A stretch of 18,439 nt of DNA. Origin: Bacteroidota bacterium. Lineage in GTDB: Bacteria > Bacteroidota > Bacteroidia > Bacteroidales > FEN-979. Made by a program: the position numbers and the translations under genes. Below the pieces are notes generated by a model. It made no database searches. It saw nothing but the letters and a program-made list of their open reading frames with translations, and had not been told where the DNA came from. Positions 14,272-18,439 of the stretch are shown here, piece after piece (position 1 is the first letter of the stretch; the number at the start of each line of letters is the position of its first letter). The stretch spans positions 1 to 18,439 of the forward strand of contig JAPLDN010000272.1 of NCBI GenBank assembly GCA_026391755.1. The letters run 5' to 3'.

Positions 14272-14670
14272 ATGAAAGCAACAAATACCATTACCAACAA
14301 CATTCTTAAAAGCCTGATCTTAATTGCAGCCATCTTTTTCTTCCAGGTTCTTTCAGTAAAAGCAGAAGGAAACTATCCTGTTCCTTCACCTTCTTTTACC
14401 ATGAATAACCTGATAACGATACTTGCCCCCACTGCTCCTTCATTAACTGATTTCAGCGATGCCGAACTGAACGCAGCCGATTTTACCAGTCTGGCCCCGG
14501 TAGTTCCTTCCGAAGCCGATTTTAATGATACTCCTGAAACTAATGCAAACGTTGCAGATCTTGCTCCGCTTACTCCTTCCGAAGCTGATTTCAGCGATGC
14601 TGAACTTTTACATACCGACATTACTTCCCTTGCTCCTGTTACTACTTCCTTTGCCGATTTTAATGACTAA
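14272..14670 (+). CDS. Small exported acidic protein made of 23-residue LAP/ADF repeats
   Basis: A 132-residue protein, not a named family to my knowledge. Residues ~1-32 form a signal peptide (basic start, hydrophobic ILKSLILIAAIFFFQVLSV, cleavage near KA|EGN). From residue 51 to the end it consists of 3.5 tandem units of exactly 23 residues (51-73, 74-96, 97-119, 120-132). Each begins LAPxxPSxADFxD; units 1 and 3 continue AELxxxDxTS, while unit 2 differs. The repeats hold no Lys, Arg or Cys and many Asp/Glu, so the mature protein is strongly acidic, perhaps disordered or metal/surface binding. No enzyme motif is visible. It is a stand-alone unit with a good promoter upstream and a terminator downstream, suggesting appreciable expression. 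Confidence 0.75.
   Translation: MKATNTITNNILKSLILIAAIFFFQVLSVKAEGNYPVPSPSFTMNNLITILAPTAPSLTDFSDAELNAADFTSLAPVVPSEADFNDTPETNANVADLAPLTPSEADFSDAELLHTDITSLAPVTTSFADFND
14422..14667 (+). repeat. 69-bp tandem coding repeat (3.5 units)
   Basis: Units at 14422-14490, 14491-14559, 14560-14628 and a partial at 14629-14667. Unit boundaries are exact in the protein (23 residues each). At DNA level the copies have diverged but keep blocks such as CTTGCCC/CTTGCTCC and GCCGATTTTAATGA or GCTGATTTCAGCGA, which points to old duplications kept in frame. Confidence 0.75.
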
Positions 14671-14706
14671 ACTCTTTACATGGTAATGTTGCTCTTCATA
14701 TCTCCA

Positions 14707-14735
14707 GGGCGGATCCGAAAGGTCCGCTCTTTTTC
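14707..14735 (+). terminator. Rho-independent terminator after the repeat protein gene
   Basis: GGGCGGA-T-CC (14707-14716), GAAA tetraloop, GG-TCCGCTC (14721-14729), one wobble and one bulged T, followed by TTTTTC. Confidence 0.8.
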
Positions 14736-14772
14736 TTTTCTTATAAGGCGGATGTGCAATACCGGAAATTTG

Positions 14773-14780
14773 TAATTTTG
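14773..14780 (+). promoter_or_regulatory. -7 box touching the threonine aldolase start (possible leaderless mRNA)
   Basis: TAATTTTG matches TAnnTTTG exactly and ends three bases before the ATG at 14784. If used, transcription would begin at or next to the start codon. No good -33 element is seen 19-21 bases upstream. Confidence 0.35.
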
Positions 14781-14783
14781 GGT

Positions 14784-15800
14784 ATGATTGATTTAAGAAG
14801 CGATACGGTTACACGCCCTTCAAAGGAAATGCTCGAGGCCATGGTCTCGGCCAGGGTGGGCGATGATGTATTTCATGATGATCCTACAGTGATCATGCTT
14901 GAAGAAAAAGCAGCGGCAATGCTGGGAAAAGAAGCGGCCCTGTTCTGTCCGTCTGGCACCATGACCAACCAGATAGCCGTGAATGTGCATACCCGGCCTG
15001 GCGATGAAGTGATCTGCCATAAGCATTCCCACGTGTATTATTATGAAGGAGGGGCGATGATGCGCAATTCAGGCGTATCGGTTTGCCTGCTCGAAGGAGA
15101 GCGCGGACAGATCAATGCCGAGGATGTGAGGTCCCATATTAATCCCGAAGCCGACATTCACCGCCCGGTCACCAGTCTGGTCGAGGTCGAGAATACCATG
15201 AACAAAGGAGGCGGATCGGTCTATAAGTATGAAACCCTCGAAGAGATCGCCAGGGTTTGCAGGGACAACAATCTGAAATACCATCTCGATGGCGCAAGGC
15301 TGTTCAATGCATTGGCCGAAACCGGCGAAAGCCCCGAGAAATATGCGAAACTCTTTGATTCTGTTTCAATCTGCCTTTCCAAAGGACTGGGTGCGCCTAT
15401 AGGGTCACTTATTATTAGCGACAAGACCTTTATCAGACGAGCCAGGAGGGTCAGAAAAGCTTTCGGCGGAGCCATGAGGCAGGTGGGTTATCTTGCCGCC
15501 GCCGGGATCTATGCCCTCGATCACAATATCATCCGCCTTAATGAAGACCACGATAAAGCCCGGCATATCGGCAAAGTGCTTGAAAACCTGCCTTACGTTG
15601 AGAACGTGATGCCCTGTGAAACGAACATCCTCATTTTCAGACTGGGCGGCAAATATTCCGAAAAAGACTTCCTTTCCAGGCTTAAAGAACAGGATATCCA
15701 TGCCATGCCCCTCGGCCCTCAGGTGGTACGTTTTGTCACACACCTCGATTTTACCGACAGCATGCTAATGAAGGTGGAAGAGGCGCTGAAGGCCGTATAG
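14784..15800 (+). CDS. Low-specificity L-threonine aldolase-like PLP enzyme
   Basis: A 338-residue fold-type I PLP enzyme that cleaves L-threonine or allo-threonine to glycine and acetaldehyde. The start is the ATG at 14784 (MIDLRSDTVTRPSKEM, the classic N terminus); an upstream in-frame GTG at 14754 adds ten untypical residues. Visible residues are FCPSGTMTNQ (54-63) for the cofactor phosphate, H83 in HSHVYYYEGG (ring stacking), D169 and R172 in HLDGARLFNA, and the Schiff-base K200 in CLSKGLGAPIGS. Length and all key residues match the family. It has its own start region after a terminator and is convergent with the aldo/keto reductase, 29 bases apart. Confidence 0.93.
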   Translation: MIDLRSDTVTRPSKEMLEAMVSARVGDDVFHDDPTVIMLEEKAAAMLGKEAALFCPSGTMTNQIAVNVHTRPGDEVICHKHSHVYYYEGGAMMRNSGVSVCLLEGERGQINAEDVRSHINPEADIHRPVTSLVEVENTMNKGGGSVYKYETLEEIARVCRDNNLKYHLDGARLFNALAETGESPEKYAKLFDSVSICLSKGLGAPIGSLIISDKTFIRRARRVRKAFGGAMRQVGYLAAAGIYALDHNIIRLNEDHDKARHIGKVLENLPYVENVMPCETNILIFRLGGKYSEKDFLSRLKEQDIHAMPLGPQVVRFVTHLDFTDSMLMKVEEALKAV

Positions 15801-15829
15801 GATCAGACTCACAACTAAAATCCTTGAAT

Positions 15830-16804
15830 TTATTTGAATATCGCACTTTCCTTATCCAGCTTCAGCATATCCTCATCGGAAAGCCTGAATGAAAGCGCAC
15901 CCGTATTTTCCTTTACATGGGATTCCTTTGTTGCGCCCGGGATTGCCACAACTGTATTCCCGTTATAGTTTACCAGCCAGTTTAGGGAGACCTGGGAAGT
16001 ACTTACGTTATATTTTGCAGCAAGCTCTTTTACCAGGGTGATGAGCTTACGGCTTTTCTCGAGACCGGCGGGTTTGAACAGGGAGCTGTACTTTCTAAAG
16101 CCGATATTTTTAAGCAATTCGGGATTGTCGTGGAACTTACCTGTGACCAGTCCCTGGGCCAGGGGGGAATAGGCGATGATTGAAACTCCCAATTGCTTGG
16201 CCATGGCCAGGGTGCCGTTTGTCTCAATCTTGCGGTTTAGAAGGCTGTAAGGAACCTGGTTCGATGCAAGCGGGATTCCCTTCTTATCAAGGACTTCCCA
16301 GGCGCTTTTCATTTTTTCGGCTGAGAAGTTGCTCACGCCAATATATTTTATCTTTTTCTGGTTATAGAGTTCGGCCATGGCCGCCACTTCGCTTTTCTCG
16401 CTCGAAAATCCCCAGGGCTGGTGCACCTGGTAAAGGTCGATAGGATATGGCGACAGGGCTGCTATACGCTCATCAATGGTTTTGGCGATGTTTGAAGCGA
16501 AGCGGAACATGGGCCACCATTTTGTTGCGATAAGCACATCTCCGGGTTTTTTGCCTGCTGCCTGCAAGGCTTTTGAAAGAGCTTTTTCAGAAGCCCCGTT
16601 GCCGTATATCTCGGCAGTATCGAACCAGTTCAGTCCGCCTTCAAGAGAAAGGGCCACCACTTTGGTTATGAGGTCATCTTCGAGCGTTGGCCAGAATTTT
16701 CCGGCCAGGTTGTTTTGCTTGCTGAACTGCCAGCATCCCAGCCCGATGGGCGTGACCATCATATTTGTTCGTCCCAAAGGACGCAGCATATTAAAATTTT
16801 CCAT
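15830..16804 (-). CDS. Aldo/keto reductase
   Basis: A 324-residue NADPH-dependent oxidoreductase with a TIM-barrel fold. The catalytic tetrad is D62 (NWFDTAEIYG), Y67, K95 (LIATKWWP) and H128 (DLYQVHQPW). The GVSNFSAEKM, ASNQVPYSLLNR and IAYSPLAQGLVTGKF segments are typical of the YghZ/Tas-like branch. The C terminus (AIPGATKESHVKEN) carries the cofactor-binding element. The start could be the ATG at 16804 or at 16789 (MLRPLGRTN); I kept the longer. The substrate is unknown. Transcribed divergently from the ROK gene across an 87-base A/T-rich gap in which I see no convincing promoter pair. Confidence 0.92.
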   Translation of the reverse strand: MENFNMLRPLGRTNMMVTPIGLGCWQFSKQNNLAGKFWPTLEDDLITKVVALSLEGGLNWFDTAEIYGNGASEKALSKALQAAGKKPGDVLIATKWWPMFRFASNIAKTIDERIAALSPYPIDLYQVHQPWGFSSEKSEVAAMAELYNQKKIKYIGVSNFSAEKMKSAWEVLDKKGIPLASNQVPYSLLNRKIETNGTLAMAKQLGVSIIAYSPLAQGLVTGKFHDNPELLKNIGFRKYSSLFKPAGLEKSRKLITLVKELAAKYNVSTSQVSLNWLVNYNGNTVVAIPGATKESHVKENTGALSFRLSDEDMLKLDKESAIFK

Positions 16805-16891
16805 TTTCTTAAATTTAGTGAAATAAAGGTAAGCATATACTTGCTAATTTTAAGCGTCAAAAATTATGCCTTTATTTAAAATCAATCTTAA

Positions 16892-17851
16892 ATGACAAAA
16901 ATTCTGATCGGCTCTGATATCGGTGGGAGCCATATTACCTGCATGGCTGTGGACTCTGACGGACATAGTATTTCGGATGTGTTTAAGATCAGGAAGGAAG
17001 TCGACAGCGGGGCTTCGGCTGATCTCATCCTGGCGGGCTGGGCTGAAGCGCTTTCGCAACTCATCAGCCTGATTGGAAAGGAGAATCTCGGCGGAATCGG
17101 TTTTGCCATGCCCGGGCCTTTCGATTATCCCGGGGGTATCGCCTGGTTTAAAGGAGTGAAGAAATACGATAACCTTTACGGGATCAATGTGCGTAAGGAA
17201 ATCCGGGACAGGCTGGAACTGGATGCTTCTGTGCCGGTGAGGTTTTTAAACGATGCAACAAGCTTTGCCATTGGAGAGGCATGGACGGGCAGGTCGTCGG
17301 GTTTCAGGAAAAGTATGGCCATTACATTAGGTACTGGGTTCGGTTCTGCCTTTATTGAGGATGGCATCCCCATGGAGTCCGGCCCTGAAGTCCCTGAATC
17401 GGGCTGCGTGTATCACCTGCCATTCGGGGGCGGCATTGCCGATGATCATTTTTCGACAAGATGGTTTGTCGGCAGGTGCAAAGCACTGACAGGGAAAGAG
17501 ATTGCAGGAGTGAAAGAACTTGCTGAAATGGATGCAGGATGCGGGATATGGGATACGGGATCGGAGAACTTGCATCTTGTATCCAGTATCTTCTCTGAGT
17601 TTGGGACCAACATGGGAAATTTTCTTGCTCCCTGGCTGCTGAAATTCGGGGCGGGATGCCTCGTCATAGGAGGGAATATCGCAAATTCATATTCGCTTTT
17701 TGAGAAACCGTTCAGGCTGGCTCTTGAACAACACGGTTGCATCATCCCAGTATATATTTCAGAACTGGGAGAACTGGCCGGTATTGCAGGAGCTGCAAGG
17801 CTTTGCGACGATACATATTATTCACGGCTTCCGTTTATTTCGGGAAAATAA
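16892..17851 (+). CDS. ROK-family sugar kinase-like protein without the zinc motif
   Basis: A 319-residue protein with the actin-like ATPase fold of ROK kinases: phosphate loop DIGGSH (9-14), AMPGPFDYPGG (72-82), the catalytic Asp121 in FLNDATSFAIGEAW, the second phosphate loop TLGTGFGSAF (145-154) and the adenosine motif VIGGNIANS near 256-264. The ROK zinc site CxCGxxGCxE is absent: the region reads ESGCVYHLPFGGG. It is therefore a divergent ROK member. The stop overlaps the start of the next gene by one base (TAATG). That gene looks like mannose-6-phosphate isomerase, so the kinase probably phosphorylates a hexose (mannose, fructose or glucose). The specific sugar is an inference. A ROK-type repressor is unlikely, since no DNA-binding domain precedes the kinase fold. 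Confidence 0.82.
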   Translation: MTKILIGSDIGGSHITCMAVDSDGHSISDVFKIRKEVDSGASADLILAGWAEALSQLISLIGKENLGGIGFAMPGPFDYPGGIAWFKGVKKYDNLYGINVRKEIRDRLELDASVPVRFLNDATSFAIGEAWTGRSSGFRKSMAITLGTGFGSAFIEDGIPMESGPEVPESGCVYHLPFGGGIADDHFSTRWFVGRCKALTGKEIAGVKELAEMDAGCGIWDTGSENLHLVSSIFSEFGTNMGNFLAPWLLKFGAGCLVIGGNIANSYSLFEKPFRLALEQHGCIIPVYISELGELAGIAGAARLCDDTYYSRLPFISGK

Positions 17852-18439
17852 TGTACAATATCGATCCTGTTTTTCCAATAGGGGATGGCAAGATCCATCC
17901 AGGATTTGAAAGCCTTGCAAGGCGCATAGCGAGGGAGAACACAGTGATCATCGACGGCTACCAGGGTGTTTTCTTTGATGCCGCAAGGAAGGGGCTGGAA
18001 CTGCAGTTTAAGAATGCGGGGATAGATGCAAGATGGCAGGTTGCGGGATCTGCCATGCTGCCATCCGCTGAAATTGATAAACTGATTGAACCTTTCCTGG
18101 GCGGCGACGATCCCTTGTTCGGGACCCGTTGCAGCCTGGGTCTGCAGGATCTGTTCGATAATGAAAAATTGAAAAGCCTGAAACCGGATCCGCAGGCAGA
18201 GATAAATATTATATACGGTGCCGGGGCGTCGCTGGCAGGATGGAAAGGATGCCTTCTGTATATTGACCTTCCCAAAAACGAGATTCAATACAGGGCCCGA
18301 AAAGGCCTTATCACCAACCTGGGTGCCGATAGGCCCGGGAATCAGAAGTCCATGTACAAACGATTTTATTTCGTCGACTGGATTTTACTTAATAAGCATA
18401 AGGATGAACTTTCGGGCAGGGTAGATGTCATTGTTGACG
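17851..18439 (+). CDS. Long-form class I mannose-6-phosphate isomerase, N-terminal part (3' end outside the window)
   Basis: An open frame of 196 codons from ATG 17851 runs off the right edge. It begins MYNIDPVFPIGDGKI and carries a kinase-like nucleotide-fold segment: NTVIIDGYQGVFFD (30-43), GDDPLFGTR, INIIYGAGASLAGW (~119-132) and CLLYIDLPKNEIQYR. This order resembles the N-terminal domain I recall in the ~600-residue class I mannose-6-phosphate isomerases of Bacteroidota and relatives, where a P-loop-like domain precedes the cupin isomerase. The cupin part with its zinc residues is beyond the window, so the call rests on the N domain and on the overlapping sugar kinase upstream. It could also be a stand-alone protein with this domain. 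Confidence 0.55.
   Translation, partial: MYNIDPVFPIGDGKIHPGFESLARRIARENTVIIDGYQGVFFDAARKGLELQFKNAGIDARWQVAGSAMLPSAEIDKLIEPFLGGDDPLFGTRCSLGLQDLFDNEKLKSLKPDPQAEINIIYGAGASLAGWKGCLLYIDLPKNEIQYRARKGLITNLGADRPGNQKSMYKRFYFVDWILLNKHKDELSGRVDVIVD

Noticed and set aside
14754..14783. GTG start for the threonine aldolase
   Set aside because: The ten extra residues are not seen in the family; MIDLRSDTVT is the classic N terminus and the -7-like box lies in this stretch.
17818..18288. 156-residue minus-strand ORF at the right end
   Set aside because: The plus-strand frame starting TAATG after the ROK gene is open to the window edge and has ordered domain-like motifs; the minus frame does not.
1..18439. 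tRNA, rRNA, CRISPR, transposase or phage genes
   Set aside because: I looked for cloverleaf-like segments, regularly spaced direct repeats, and transposase or integrase motifs in the translations and found none.

Overview
The window looks like chromosomal DNA of a Gram-negative, anaerobic member of the Bacteroidota. Several upstream regions carry the Bacteroidota-type -7 box (TAnnTTTG), Shine-Dalgarno sites are weak or absent, and a lipid A-type acyltransferase implies an outer membrane. The left edge carries an electron-transfer operon of the HdrABC-FlxABCD type, typical of anaerobes. The species cannot be named from this sequence. I saw no tRNA, rRNA, CRISPR array, transposase or prophage gene, and no gene-free stretch longer than about 280 bases.

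Layout. (1) 1-3693, plus strand: end of hdrA, then flxD, flxC, flxB and flxA. Three junctions overlap by 1 to 4 bases. Together they form an NADH-linked, probably flavin-bifurcating, heterodisulfide-reductase-like complex. FlxC stops right after its Fe-S motif, and flxB contains a proline-rich micro-repeat. (2) 3796-4530: an exported protein of unknown function that appears to have two alpha/beta-barrel-like halves, with its own promoter and terminator. (3) 4602-6214, minus strand: an ABC-2 type exporter pair (permease and ATPase) whose 5' ends both look damaged. (4) 6406-8193 plus and 8188-9054 minus: a long-chain acyl-CoA synthetase and a lysophospholipid/lipid A acyltransferase, convergent, with stop codons sharing one palindromic CTATAG. 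(5) 9085-13995: a YciI-like protein, a dicarboxylate/amino-acid symporter, a TfoX-N protein, a broken MFS exporter, a papain-like cysteine peptidase and an AqpZ-type aquaporin. (6) 13996-14271: a non-coding stretch with a terminator, a strong imperfect hairpin and a promoter. It leads into a small exported protein (14272-14670) built of 23-residue LAP...ADF repeats. (7) 14784-16804: a threonine aldolase-like PLP enzyme and a convergent aldo/keto reductase. (8) 16892-end: a ROK-family sugar kinase lacking the usual zinc motif, overlapping by one base the start of a long-form class I mannose-6-phosphate isomerase.

Themes. Central metabolism (redox balancing, fatty-acid activation, sugar entry, amino-acid cleavage) is largely intact. 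Several genes, mostly exporters, have lost internal or terminal segments without any visible insertion element: the MFS exporter, the ABC ATPase, probably the ABC permease, and perhaps flxC. This could be real gene decay, or it could be a recurring small-deletion artefact in the assembly. The least described items are the LAP/ADF repeat protein, the two-lobed exported protein, the hairpin at 14117-14167, and the palindrome-plus-promoter in front of the acyl-CoA synthetase.
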